Positions 27,462 through 36,372 of a stretch of DNA of 64,000 nucleotides are shown one piece after another; positions within the stretch are counted from its first letter, which is position 1; every line of letters begins with the position of its first letter. Location: assembly GCA_944326245.1 (NCBI GenBank), contig CALVDF010000011.1:1-64000 (forward strand). Reading direction: 5' to 3'. Origin of the DNA: an uncultured Bacteroidales bacterium (GTDB lineage: Bacteria; Bacteroidota; Bacteroidia; Bacteroidales; UBA932). The notes under the pieces were generated by a model. The model saw only the letters and a list, made by a program, of their open reading frames with translations. It was not told the origin of the DNA and did no database searches. A program made the translations under genes and the position numbers.

Positions 27462-28745
27462 TTATCTTCTTACACTGCGGGCTCCGCTTCCGCTGGACCT
27501 GGTTGCACCGGCCGAACGTGAGATGCTTCTGCCTGTGCTGAACGAAGATCTGGAAGTGGCGCTGTTGAAGGTGTTGCGGTTGAGGGTACTCCTGTTGTTG
27601 TCAATTGCCGTGGAACGATTGTAGGAGCTTCGGTCCATGAAGCCTTCCCTCATGTATCCGGATGCTGCGCTTCTGTCAAACTGCGACCTGTTCTCGAAGG
27701 GATTCCTGAACTCGGTGGCAGTCCCCTGTGCCCTGCGGAACGATGATGTGGCTGTGCCCTGTGCCCTGCGGAATCCGGCAGTAGATGTTCCGGCTGCAGT
27801 GCGGTTTTCGTTTATTGGCTGAAGCCTGCTGTATGTCCGTCCGGCAGTACCGCGGTTGACATACTTTTCTCCGTAGTTGGCTCTGAGGTCCGATCCGCCG
27901 GCAATCGCCGTGGCACTTCTTCTGGCGGTTACTCCCGATGAGGCCGATGTCCTGTCGGCTGTGAGCACATTGTCCCTGCCCCTTACTACTGACATTGAAG
28001 GACGTGCCTGTTGGGTTGTCCTGCGAACTGCCGTTCCGCGTCCGGGATTTGATGCGGTAGCCCGTCCGCCTGTGAGGCCCCCTGCCCGGACTCCTGAGTT
28101 TCTCTTTCCGAAATATACGTAGTCGGGATATACGGATGCGACAGGATAACCCCATCCGTACCAAGGGTCATACCATCCCCAGTATCCCGGGCCCCAGTAG
28201 CCTGGTCCCCAATATCCTGGGAATGTCCATCCGAACAGTCCGAAATGGCAGTCCCATGCATATCTGAAGCTCCAGCTCCATCCTCCGTACCAAGGGTCGT
28301 ACCATCCCCAGTACCACGGGTCATAGGTGCCCCATCTGTACCACGAAGGTCCGAAGACGTTCCAGTATCTCCAGTCCCAGTAGGAATAGTAGTCCATGAA
28401 TCCGTACCCGGGATACCAGTCGTCAAAGTTGAAGTTGATGTTGAGCTGGTTGATGGAGTCAGTCTGGTAAATGGTGTATCGGGAGCCTGGTGCGAACGGT
28501 ATGTCCACAGTGTTCCCTGTACCGGAAATGACAAGTGTATCGGAGAAGCCGGCGGCTTCTTTTCTGGTCTGTTCTATAAGCTGCTGTACCTCCTTGTTGT
28601 CAGCCAGAGCCTCTGTACGGCTTTCGCCTGATGGCCTGTAGTAGATGCCGTCTTCAAATCCGGAAGACGCATAGTAAGATGATGTTCCGCAGGAGGTCAA
28701 CAGGACCGCGAAACACATCGGCACTAAAATCAAACTTTTTTTCAT
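27462..28745 (-). CDS. aromatic-rich, low-complexity lipoprotein of unknown function
   Basis: 427 aa. Lipoprotein signal with LLTSC (Cys19). Residues ~110-215 are extremely rich in Trp, Tyr, Gly, Pro and Asp, with repeats such as YDPWYGGW, YDPWYGWG and three GYWGP units in a row. Residues ~225-427 switch to a basic Ser/Arg/Thr/Asn-rich tail with an 11-residue tandem repeat (FRRAQGTATSS) at DNA 27721-27786. No catalytic motif. A strong AGGAGG lies 8-14 nt before the ATG, unusual for this phylum. Related low-complexity lipoproteins are common and unassigned in Bacteroidales. It sits with a FadL-like porin, so an outer-membrane location is likely. Confidence 0.7.
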   Translation of the reverse strand: MKKSLILVPMCFAVLLTSCGTSSYYASSGFEDGIYYRPSGESRTEALADNKEVQQLIEQTRKEAAGFSDTLVISGTGNTVDIPFAPGSRYTIYQTDSINQLNINFNFDDWYPGYGFMDYYSYWDWRYWNVFGPSWYRWGTYDPWYWGWYDPWYGGWSWSFRYAWDCHFGLFGWTFPGYWGPGYWGPGYWGWYDPWYGWGYPVASVYPDYVYFGKRNSGVRAGGLTGGRATASNPGRGTAVRRTTQQARPSMSVVRGRDNVLTADRTSASSGVTARRSATAIAGGSDLRANYGEKYVNRGTAGRTYSRLQPINENRTAAGTSTAGFRRAQGTATSSFRRAQGTATEFRNPFENRSQFDRSAASGYMREGFMDRSSYNRSTAIDNNRSTLNRNTFNSATSRSSFSTGRSISRSAGATRSSGSGARSVRR

Positions 28746-28774
28746 ACCTAACCTCCTTTTTAGTCAATAATTAC

Positions 28775-28782
28775 TACTTTTG
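28775..28782 (+). promoter_or_regulatory. candidate -7 box for proS
   Basis: TACTTTTG fits TAnnTTTG, about 43 nt before the proS start, between the divergent lipoprotein gene and proS. No clear TTTG lies at the proper spacing upstream. Confidence 0.5.
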
Positions 28783-28825
28783 CATCACAAATTAACAAAA
28801 ATCATTCCATATAAACAAGACATTC

Positions 28826-30304
28826 ATGGCAAAAGAGGTTACAAGCAAAGAGGAGAATTACTCCCAATGGTACAACAATCTGGTTGTCAAAGCAGATCTG
28901 GCAGAAAACTCGGCAGTGAGAGGCTGTATGGTCATAAAGCCATACGGCTATGCCATCTGGGAGAAGATACAGGGACAGCTTGACAGGATGTTCAAGGCGA
29001 CAGGTCATCAGAACGCATATTTCCCGTTATTCATACCGAAGTCATTCCTGAGCAGGGAGGCGGAGCACGTCGAGGGCTTTGCCAAGGAGTGCGCAGTAGT
29101 GACGCATCACCGTCTTATGGCCAATCCAGACGGGCCTGGAGTAGTGGTGGATCCGAGTGCAAAACTGGAGGAGGAGCTGATAGTAAGGCCTACTTCCGAA
29201 ACCATTATCTGGAACAGCTACAAGAACTGGATCAAGTCATACCGCGACCTGCCCATTCTGGTCAACCAGTGGGCAAATGTCGTGCGGTGGGAGATGCGTA
29301 CCCGCCTGTTTCTCCGCACGGCAGAATTCCTGTGGCAGGAGGGTCATACCGCCCATGCTACGGCTCAGGAGGCAATGGAGGAGGCCGAGAGGATGGTACA
29401 GGTATATGCGGATTTTGCCCGCAACCATATGGCCCTTCCGGTTGTGGTCGGCCACAAATCCGAGCACGAGCGTTTCGCAGGGGCTCTCGATACTCTGTGC
29501 ATTGAGGCCATGATGCAGGACGGCAAGGCGCTGCAGGCCGGTACATCCCACTTCCTCGGTCAGAATTTCGCCAAGGCATTCGACGTGAAGTTTGCCGACA
29601 AGGACGGCAAGCTGGATTATGTCTGGGCTACGTCATGGGGTGTGTCTACCCGTCTCATGGGCGCCCTCATAATGGCTCACGGTGACAACAACGGACTGGT
29701 GCTTCCGCCTGCAATCGCTCCCATCCAGGTAGTGTTCGTACCTATCTACAAGGGCCAGGAGGAACTGGACCGGATGGTGGCATACATGAAGGAAATTGCA
29801 GCTGAGCTCGAGAAGGCCGGAATATCGGTCAAGATAGATGACCGTGACAATGTCCGCTCTGGATTCAAGTTTGCCGAGTGGGAGCTGAAGGGAGTTCCTG
29901 TTCGTGTGGTTATCGGACCCCGCGACCTGGAAAGGGGAGAAGTGGAGATATGCCGCAGAGACACCCTCGAAAAGTCATCGGCTTCCCGTGAGGGCCTGGC
30001 TGAACATATAAAGGGCCTGCTGGATGAAATCCAGTCGAACATCTACAGAAAAGCACTGGCTTTCCGTGACTCCAGGACAATCAAGGTAGATACGTGGGAA
30101 GAGTTCAAGGAACGTATTGAGGAGGGTGGCTTCCTGCTGTGCCATTGGGACGGTACCTCCGAGACGGAAATGAAGATACAGGAGGAAACCAAGGCTACCA
30201 TCAGGTGCATCCCTGTGGACAGCTGTGTCTGCAAGGAGGAAGGGAAGTGCATATATTCAGGACGCCCTTCACACCAGAGGGTGATATTCGCCAGGTCATA
30301 CTAA
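28826..30304 (+). CDS. proS: prolyl-tRNA synthetase (archaeal/eukaryal type, ProS type 3)
   Basis: 492 aa, without the bacterial INS editing insertion. Class II motifs are visible: [40 protein letters not shown] (motif 2 region), [15 protein letters not shown] and [19 protein letters not shown] (motif 3). An anticodon-binding domain (~290-390) and the type-specific C-terminal domain with a Cys cluster (CVCKEEGKC) and terminal Tyr follow. It charges tRNA-Pro, two copies of which lie at 43.6 kb. It heads a run with a conserved unknown, a DUF3078 protein and tilS. Confidence 0.96.
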   Translation: MAKEVTSKEENYSQWYNNLVVKADLAENSAVRGCMVIKPYGYAIWEKIQGQLDRMFKATGHQNAYFPLFIPKSFLSREAEHVEGFAKECAVVTHHRLMANPDGPGVVVDPSAKLEEELIVRPTSETIIWNSYKNWIKSYRDLPILVNQWANVVRWEMRTRLFLRTAEFLWQEGHTAHATAQEAMEEAERMVQVYADFARNHMALPVVVGHKSEHERFAGALDTLCIEAMMQDGKALQAGTSHFLGQNFAKAFDVKFADKDGKLDYVWATSWGVSTRLMGALIMAHGDNNGLVLPPAIAPIQVVFVPIYKGQEELDRMVAYMKEIAAELEKAGISVKIDDRDNVRSGFKFAEWELKGVPVRVVIGPRDLERGEVEICRRDTLEKSSASREGLAEHIKGLLDEIQSNIYRKALAFRDSRTIKVDTWEEFKERIEEGGFLLCHWDGTSETEMKIQEETKATIRCIPVDSCVCKEEGKCIYSGRPSHQRVIFARSY

Positions 30305-30315
30305 AAAAGGATACA

Positions 30316-31029
30316 ATGAGCAGTGATGATGCCAGCCCCAGGGAGAGGGTAGTCAATCTTCTGAAAGTCAAATCTGTAATCAAGTCACAGATCTTCGACC
30401 AGTGTCTGGAGGTATTCAATGTACTGAAGGATGTCCTGGGCGAAATGAGCAATGATCTGAATGAACTCCTGGAAAACAGCGGGTCCCGCCGCGTCCGTCT
30501 CGAGTACAGGGACCGGGGCAAGTTTGAGGCAGAGCTCAAGTTTGCCGATGACGTGCTGCTTTTCAGTCTGCATACCGACGTTTTCGAATTCGACAGGGAT
30601 CACCCGGTATGGAAAAACAGTTATGTTAAAGACAATCCGTACAACAGCTATTGCGGGGTGATCAATGTGTACAATTTTCTCTACGATTCCATCAAGTATA
30701 ACCGGAACGACGACCTGGGCTATATGGTGGCGAGAATGTTCATCAACAAGGACAAGGCTTTCTTCGTTGAGGGAAAGCGTCAGAAACGTCAGATGACTTC
30801 CATGTTCGGCAAGAGTACCCTTACCAGGGATGATCTGGTCGCCTTCGTGGAGTCAGCCATACTTTATACCCTCTCGTTTGACCTTCTGGTTCCTCCCTTC
30901 GATGTAGTCAAGGAAGTGACTGTCGGAGAGATGAATGTCAAGATGGAGGCCTCCAGGATGAAGACAGGAAAACGTCTGGGATTCAAGTACAATTCCGATG
31001 ATGTATTAAATTCTGAAGACCATGGATAA
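30316..31029 (+). CDS. conserved Bacteroidales protein of unknown function
   Basis: 237 aa from the ATG at 30316, 11 nt after proS; the longer frame runs back into proS. No signal peptide or membrane helix, so it is cytoplasmic. Residues ~10-50 are helical. The central block LEYRDRGKFEAELKFADDVLLFSLHTDVFEFDRDH and the later DDLGYMVARMFINKDKAFFVEGKRQ look like a conserved alpha/beta fold, and the C-terminus has TGKRLGFKYNSDDV. I recognise this as a conserved family of the order but know no function. It overlaps the DUF3078 gene by 8 nt, so the pair is translationally coupled. Confidence 0.75.
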   Translation: MSSDDASPRERVVNLLKVKSVIKSQIFDQCLEVFNVLKDVLGEMSNDLNELLENSGSRRVRLEYRDRGKFEAELKFADDVLLFSLHTDVFEFDRDHPVWKNSYVKDNPYNSYCGVINVYNFLYDSIKYNRNDDLGYMVARMFINKDKAFFVEGKRQKRQMTSMFGKSTLTRDDLVAFVESAILYTLSFDLLVPPFDVVKEVTVGEMNVKMEASRMKTGKRLGFKYNSDDVLNSEDHG

Positions 31030-32101
31030 AATCAGACTTGGAGTGGCTGTCATGGCCGTGGCACTTATGGTTCCTTGCCTTGCAATGCCGGATGCTGAAG
31101 CTTCCGGCAGGAAGAAGGACGTGAACAGTATAGATTACAAGGACATCAAAAAGGTGGAGATAGACATCGCCGGGCTGGATCCGGCGCAGAAGGTCTGCTT
31201 TGATATAGTTTCAGGTATTGACGAGGCAGCCGTGGATACGTCAAGCAAGGATGTGCCGAAGTACTGGACCAATGGCATATTGACCCAGGTAGGTTTCTCG
31301 CAGGTATCACTGACCAACTGGGCTGAAGGAGGTTCTGCAAACATATCGCTGAACGGGCTTATCGATGCCAACGCGAACTACTCCAAGGACAAGATGATCT
31401 TCGAGAACAGGCTGAAACTTTCGTACGGTTTCGTGCAGTCCTTCGAGCAGGATATTCCGCTCAACCAGCAGTTCAGCAAGAGTGACGACCGCATTCAGCT
31501 GGACAGCAAGTGGGGCTGGATGCTGAAGGACAAGCTGTATTTTTCAGCTCTGTTCAATTTCAGGACCCAGATGACGCCCACTTATTCCTACTCTACGGCC
31601 GAAGACGGTTCCACAGTCCAGGACGTGCAGTCCCGGTTTATGGCTCCAGGATATCTTTCCCTCGGTCTCGGTATCAACTACAGGCCGTTCAATTTCCTTT
31701 CATTCAACATATCGCCGGCTACAGGCAATCTGGTTATCGTAACCGAGGAGACGTTGAGGGAGACTTACGGCAACGATCCCGGGCAGGCGGTCAGGGCGGA
31801 GTTCGGTGCCCAGCTCAAAATGGATGTGAACTATACATATAAAATCTTCAAGATAAGTACGGCACTGACTTTATTCTCCAACTATCTCCATAATCCAGAA
31901 AACATCCAGGTGTATTGGGATATCGATGCATCACTGGCCTTGACCAAGATACTGACACTGACTCTCAGGACCAACCTGATCTATGATGACAATATCAAGA
32001 TTGCCGATGCCTATGGGGTAGAGGCTCCCAGGGTCCAGTTCAAGGAGATCGTGAGCCTGGGATTGACGTGGACGTTGGGTCAGTATGTAAAACCCGAATA
32101 G
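31022..32101 (+). CDS. DUF3078 outer-membrane beta-barrel protein
   Basis: 359 aa. An N-terminal signal (VAVMAVALMVPCLAMPDAEA) leads to ~90 residues of mature N-terminus, then the DUF3078 signature TQVGFSQVSLTNWAEGGSANISLNGLIDANANY. Amphipathic strands follow, ending LGLTWTLGQYVKPE. The alternating pattern and aromatic girdles suggest an 8- to 12-stranded barrel. Function unknown. Coupled to the preceding gene and 2 nt before tilS. Confidence 0.82.
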   Translation: MDKIRLGVAVMAVALMVPCLAMPDAEASGRKKDVNSIDYKDIKKVEIDIAGLDPAQKVCFDIVSGIDEAAVDTSSKDVPKYWTNGILTQVGFSQVSLTNWAEGGSANISLNGLIDANANYSKDKMIFENRLKLSYGFVQSFEQDIPLNQQFSKSDDRIQLDSKWGWMLKDKLYFSALFNFRTQMTPTYSYSTAEDGSTVQDVQSRFMAPGYLSLGLGINYRPFNFLSFNISPATGNLVIVTEETLRETYGNDPGQAVRAEFGAQLKMDVNYTYKIFKISTALTLFSNYLHNPENIQVYWDIDASLALTKILTLTLRTNLIYDDNIKIADAYGVEAPRVQFKEIVSLGLTWTLGQYVKPE

Positions 32102-32103
32102 CC

Positions 32104-33465
32104 ATGCGTATAGAACAGGAATTCGATTCTGCCCTGACTGAGCTTTCAGACGGCAGGGTGGAAGGTCGCAGGTACCTTCTCGGTGTCAGCGGAGGCATAG
32201 ACTCGATGTGTATGGCAGAGCTGTTCCTGCATTCCGGACTTCATCCGGAGTTTGCAATAGCTCATGTCAACTTTTCCCTCCGCGGAAGCGAGAGCGACGG
32301 GGATATGCTGTCTGTGGAGGAATGGGGACGCCGCAACGGAATACATGTGTATACGCGGGTGTTTGACACCAAGGCCTATTCCGATGAAAAGGCCATTTCC
32401 ACCCAGATGGCGGCAAGGGAGCTCCGGTACGGCTTTTTTGCAGAATTGCTTGAAACGGAAGGTTTTGATTTCCTGTCCATCGCCCACAATCTGGATGACA
32501 GCATAGAGACCATTTTCCTCAACATAGCCAGAGGTACCGGACTTCGCGGACTTGCAGGGATCCCGGTACGCAACGGCCGTATCATACGTCCCGTGATGGG
32601 CGTGACAAGAGCCGAAATAAGGGAATACGTATCATCGCATGGCATATCATACCGCGATGACCACACCAATTTCGAATCGCACTATGCCCGTAACCGTATA
32701 CGCAACGTCATCTTTCCTGAATTCCGTAAGATCAATCCATCGTTTCTCAATACGGTGCACCGCGATGCGGGATATTTCAGTGAGGCATCCTGTATCATCG
32801 ACGAGGTGTTCGAGGGGGTATTTGCCCGGACTTGCAGTATGGGCGAAGACGGCGGGCTGACTGTCTCGACAAGGGCATTGCTCAACGAGGGTCACTGTAC
32901 CTACTGGCTCAACCGCATATTGAGGGATTACGGCTTCAACAGCGGACAGATATCCGGCATAGGAAGGTGCATGACTTCAGGCCAGAGCGGCAAAGTGTTC
33001 CGCTCCGGTACTCACGAACTCCTTTTCGGAACCGAACGCATGAGACTCTATCCGCTGAGGCAGGAAGAGGATACCGAGCTGCTTATTGACGGCCCTGGAG
33101 TGTACAACTATAAGGGCATGCAGCTCAGGATCGAGTTTTTCCCGAAGCCTGAGGACTTCAATCCTGTGTCTGACGGTACAGTCCTGTATTTCGATGCGGA
33201 CATTGTTGAAATGCCTTTGAAATGCAGGGGATGGAAACCTGCCGACAGGTTCCGTCCGTTCGGCATGCGCTACGGGTCCAAGAAGCTAAGTGACTTTTAT
33301 ACCGATCTGAAGCTGGACAGATTGCAGAAACTTTCACAGCCGGTGCTGCTTGATGCCCGTGGAAGGATAGTGTGTCTTCCGGGTTTGAGGATAGATGACC
33401 GTTTCAGAATAAAAGCCCCGACGACCGTAGTCGGCGGAGCTTCATTGTCAGGGTCCGTGCAGTAG
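32104..33465 (+). CDS. tilS: tRNA(Ile)-lysidine synthetase
   Basis: 453 aa from the ATG at 32104. The PP-loop is GVSGGIDSM (~30-38), followed by the family HVNFSLRGSESDGD and a SIAHNLDDSIETIFLNIARGTGLRGLAG catalytic block. The C-terminal third is the substrate-binding domain with CRGWKPADRFRPFGM and KKLSDFYTDLKL. It converts C34 to lysidine in tRNA-Ile(CAU) so that it reads AUA. Essential in bacteria that use this tRNA. Its stop converges with sppA 17 nt away. Confidence 0.95.
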   Translation: MRIEQEFDSALTELSDGRVEGRRYLLGVSGGIDSMCMAELFLHSGLHPEFAIAHVNFSLRGSESDGDMLSVEEWGRRNGIHVYTRVFDTKAYSDEKAISTQMAARELRYGFFAELLETEGFDFLSIAHNLDDSIETIFLNIARGTGLRGLAGIPVRNGRIIRPVMGVTRAEIREYVSSHGISYRDDHTNFESHYARNRIRNVIFPEFRKINPSFLNTVHRDAGYFSEASCIIDEVFEGVFARTCSMGEDGGLTVSTRALLNEGHCTYWLNRILRDYGFNSGQISGIGRCMTSGQSGKVFRSGTHELLFGTERMRLYPLRQEEDTELLIDGPGVYNYKGMQLRIEFFPKPEDFNPVSDGTVLYFDADIVEMPLKCRGWKPADRFRPFGMRYGSKKLSDFYTDLKLDRLQKLSQPVLLDARGRIVCLPGLRIDDRFRIKAPTTVVGGASLSGSVQ

Positions 33466-33481
33466 AACTGCAGACCGTATG

Positions 33482-35236
33482 TTATTCGAAACAGTAGATA
33501 TAGGGCATTCTGGCGTAGATGCCCTTTTCTGTTTTTACTGAGTTGATGAATTTCTGCAGGAGCTGTTCCGGATCGGAAGTGATGGTCTCTACAGCTGCAC
33601 CGGCAGATCCGAAGTTATGCATCAGCTTGTCCAGCTTGTTTTCTGCCTTGGGCCAGGATTCAATCCTGTAGTTTTCCAGACCGGCTGCTATGGCTGCGTA
33701 GTCTATAGCGTCGTTCAGACCTCCGATTTCGTTCACAAGGTCTATGCGCAGGGCTTCATTTCCGCACCATACGCGTCCCTGGGCTATTTCGTCCACTCTT
33801 TCAGGAGTAAGCCCGCGGCCTTCAGCCACTATGTCGATGAAATGCGTATATATCATTTCGACCTGCTCCTGCATGGCTTCGGTCTCCTGGCTGTCAAGAC
33901 TGCGTGTCATCGATCCCATGTCGGCATGGCGGTGTGAGCGGACTGTTACGGGGTTGACATGTGCTATGTCCTTGAATGTCTTTTCCAGGGACGGAATCAT
34001 GCTGAATACGCCGATGCTGCCTGTGAGGGTAGTGTTGTTGGAGTATATCTTGTCAGCTCCCGCCGATATCCAGTATCCTCCTGAAGCGGCCATTGTACCG
34101 TAAGACACGATAAGAGGTTTGACCTGCTGGAGCAGTTCCAGCTCCGTGCGTATGATCTCCGCCGGCTGAACCGAACCGCCAGGAGAGTTGACTCTGAGGA
34201 CCACTGCCTTGATGGAACTGTCTGCGCGGATGTCCCGGATAATTGGCTGGAATTTGTCCGCCGTGATGCCTTCTGAGCTACCGTCGGGGTTGATCTGGCC
34301 GTCGGCATAGATTACCGCTATCTTGTCCTTGGCCTTGAAGTCTGTCTTTATGCGTGCCTTTATATATTTGTCGAGCGTTACCATTTTGACATCCTTGATG
34401 TCGTCAGCCCCGGAGAGTGTTGCCAGCTCCTGTTCCATCCCGTTGACAGTGCGGAGCTCGTCTACCAGTCCTGCATCGATCATTTCCTGGGCGGTATTGA
34501 GCTCCAGATTGTTGACCTTGCCGTTAAGCTCTTCCAGGCTTATTCCGCGGGACTCGCATATACTGCCGGCTGCAGCATTCCAGAGAGCATCGACCATGGC
34601 CTGGTTCTGCTCCCGGTTGGCTTCGCTGATGTTGTCTGCGATGAACTGTTCGCCTGCCGATTTGTATTTGCCATGCCTGATAAGCTGCATCTTGACTCCG
34701 AAACGGTCCAGAATGTCCTTCAGGAAGATAATGGTAGTGGATATGCCGAGTATGTTGTTGGATGCAAATTCATCGGCGTAGATCTTGTCGGCTACGGATG
34801 CCAGATAGTAGCCTCCGAACGAGAAGTTCTCTCCGTAGGCGATTATCGGTTTGCCCGAACTGCGGAAACGTTCCAGGGCGGAGCGCATTTCTTCCATATA
34901 GGCAAGGCTGCTGGCCGAACCGCAGTTGGTCAGGTATATGAATTTGATCGCAGGGTCCGTTGCGGCATAGTCGATGGCCCTGACAGCGTCGAGGATGCCT
35001 ATGGCTGACGAGCTGGAGGTGTAAGGTACTACCGAACTCAGATCCAGAGGGTCGGATACGGTCTGTTCCCCAATGGTGGATCCGAGATCTATCTTGAGGA
35101 TTGACGATGGTGCTACACTGACTGTCTCTTCGGCAGGCAGCAGGGCGCCTATTATGCCGATTGTCAGCAGGAACAGCAGTCCCAGTGCTATGAATGAGCC
35201 CAGGATGGCTGCCAAAAGATTTCTGAGGAATTTCAT
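33482..35236 (-). CDS. sppA: signal peptide peptidase SppA, 67K type
   Basis: 584 aa with one N-terminal membrane anchor (~8-33). Two tandem ClpP-like halves are present. The first supplies Lys192 in HGKYKSAGE and the second Ser385 in MAASGGYW, equal to E. coli Lys209 and Ser409. GSVQPAEIIRTELELLQQ and GSIGVFSMIPSLEKTF are normal family blocks. It degrades cleaved signal peptides at the periplasmic face of the inner membrane. A TATATTTG-like -7 box lies at 35276-35269 on its strand. Confidence 0.95.
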   Translation of the reverse strand: MKFLRNLLAAILGSFIALGLLFLLTIGIIGALLPAEETVSVAPSSILKIDLGSTIGEQTVSDPLDLSSVVPYTSSSSAIGILDAVRAIDYAATDPAIKFIYLTNCGSASSLAYMEEMRSALERFRSSGKPIIAYGENFSFGGYYLASVADKIYADEFASNNILGISTTIIFLKDILDRFGVKMQLIRHGKYKSAGEQFIADNISEANREQNQAMVDALWNAAAGSICESRGISLEELNGKVNNLELNTAQEMIDAGLVDELRTVNGMEQELATLSGADDIKDVKMVTLDKYIKARIKTDFKAKDKIAVIYADGQINPDGSSEGITADKFQPIIRDIRADSSIKAVVLRVNSPGGSVQPAEIIRTELELLQQVKPLIVSYGTMAASGGYWISAGADKIYSNNTTLTGSIGVFSMIPSLEKTFKDIAHVNPVTVRSHRHADMGSMTRSLDSQETEAMQEQVEMIYTHFIDIVAEGRGLTPERVDEIAQGRVWCGNEALRIDLVNEIGGLNDAIDYAAIAAGLENYRIESWPKAENKLDKLMHNFGSAGAAVETITSDPEQLLQKFINSVKTEKGIYARMPYIYCFE

Positions 35237-35496
35237 TACAATGATGTTTATGTGTTCAAATCAAGTTTCAAATATATACAAAATACTCTGAACCCGAAGA
35301 AGTCAGGTGTAAATTAATGGGACGCCTGCAAATTTTTCCTGAAATCAGGCATTTCCGTATTGGCCATATCGTTTTTTGCTGTAACTTCGTACGCCCGGAA
35401 AATGGGACTTTGCAGCGGGGCCGGGACTGTTGGCGATGATAGGCAGGTCCCCTGGAAGGCAGGATGATGTAAAGCAAAAGCAATACTTAGACACAT

Positions 35497-36351
35497 ATGT
35501 ATAAAATACTTAGAAAAAAGTTTCTGACGCCTGAAATCTGTCTGATGGATGTTCTGGCGCCGAGGGTGGCTCAGTCCGCCCAACCTGGTCAGTTCCTGAT
35601 AATCAGGGCAGGGGAAAAAAACGAGAGGATACCGTTGACAATATGCGACTATAACCGTGACGAGGGGAGCGTTACCATCGTGACTCAGCTTGTAGGGGCT
35701 TCTACGCGCATTATCTGCAGTTATGAGGCCGGAGAGTCTTTTGCGGATGTGGTCGGCCCTCTCGGCCAGCCTTCAGAGTTTATACACAAGAGTGCTGAAG
35801 AGCTGTCTCACAGTAGGTTCCTGTTCATAGCCGGTGGCTTGGGAACAGCTCCTGTTTACCCTCAGGTAAAATATCTTCACAACGCCGGTGCTTCCGTCGA
35901 TGTCATAATCGGAGCCCGTAACCGGAATCTGGTGATTCTTGAAGATCAGATGCGTGCAGTCTGCGATAACCTTTATATATGTACGGATGACGGATCCTAC
36001 GGAGAGAAGGGACTGGTGACGGATATCATGGGACGTCTGCTGGATTCCGGTGAGAAATACGATCAGGCCGTGGCCATAGGCCCTATGGTAATGATGAAAT
36101 TCGTTACCCTCAAGGGACGTCAGTACGGTATTCCGCTGGTGGTCAGTCTGAACACCCTCATGGTGGACGGTACCGGAATGTGCGGGGCCTGCCGTGTGAC
36201 CATAGCCGGCAAGACCCGTTTTGCATGTGTTGACGGTCCTGAATTCAATGCCTACGACGTGGACTTCGAAGAGGCGATGAGGCGTCAGGGGATGTACAGG
36301 AACATCGAGAAGGAAAAGGACCATCAGTGTCATATAGGACTTCATCAGTAA
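35497..36351 (+). CDS. nfnA: NfnA-type NAD(H)/FAD/2Fe-2S subunit of ferredoxin-NADP+ oxidoreductase
   Basis: 284 aa. An N-terminal FAD-binding barrel with RIPLTICDYNRDEGSVTIVTQ is followed by an NAD-binding domain (FIAGGLGTAPVYPQVKYLH, DDGSYGEKGLVTD) and a C-terminal 2Fe-2S site (GMCGACRVTIAGKTRFACVDGPEF). The same family includes SudB and PyrK-like reductases. Because a GltA-like subunit follows 22 nt later, the pair matches NfnAB, which bifurcates electrons between NADPH, NAD+ and ferredoxin. A sulfide dehydrogenase role is possible. It is preceded by a 260-nt gap with no clear promoter. Confidence 0.86.
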   Translation: MYKILRKKFLTPEICLMDVLAPRVAQSAQPGQFLIIRAGEKNERIPLTICDYNRDEGSVTIVTQLVGASTRIICSYEAGESFADVVGPLGQPSEFIHKSAEELSHSRFLFIAGGLGTAPVYPQVKYLHNAGASVDVIIGARNRNLVILEDQMRAVCDNLYICTDDGSYGEKGLVTDIMGRLLDSGEKYDQAVAIGPMVMMKFVTLKGRQYGIPLVVSLNTLMVDGTGMCGACRVTIAGKTRFACVDGPEFNAYDVDFEEAMRRQGMYRNIEKEKDHQCHIGLHQ

Positions 36352-36372
36352 TAATAAGGAGGATATAGAACA

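Noticed and set aside
27721..27786. Short tandem DNA repeats that could be mistaken for a CRISPR or VNTR array
   Set aside because: They lie in frame inside the lipoprotein gene and encode an 11-residue protein repeat; no spacers.
35300..35496. Possible riboswitch or structured leader before nfnA (GGGAC..GTCCC pairing, GTAACTTCGTAC hairpin)
   Set aside because: I could not match it to any riboswitch core, and the pairings are short with bulges. The 260-nt gap otherwise shows no clear promoter or coding sequence.
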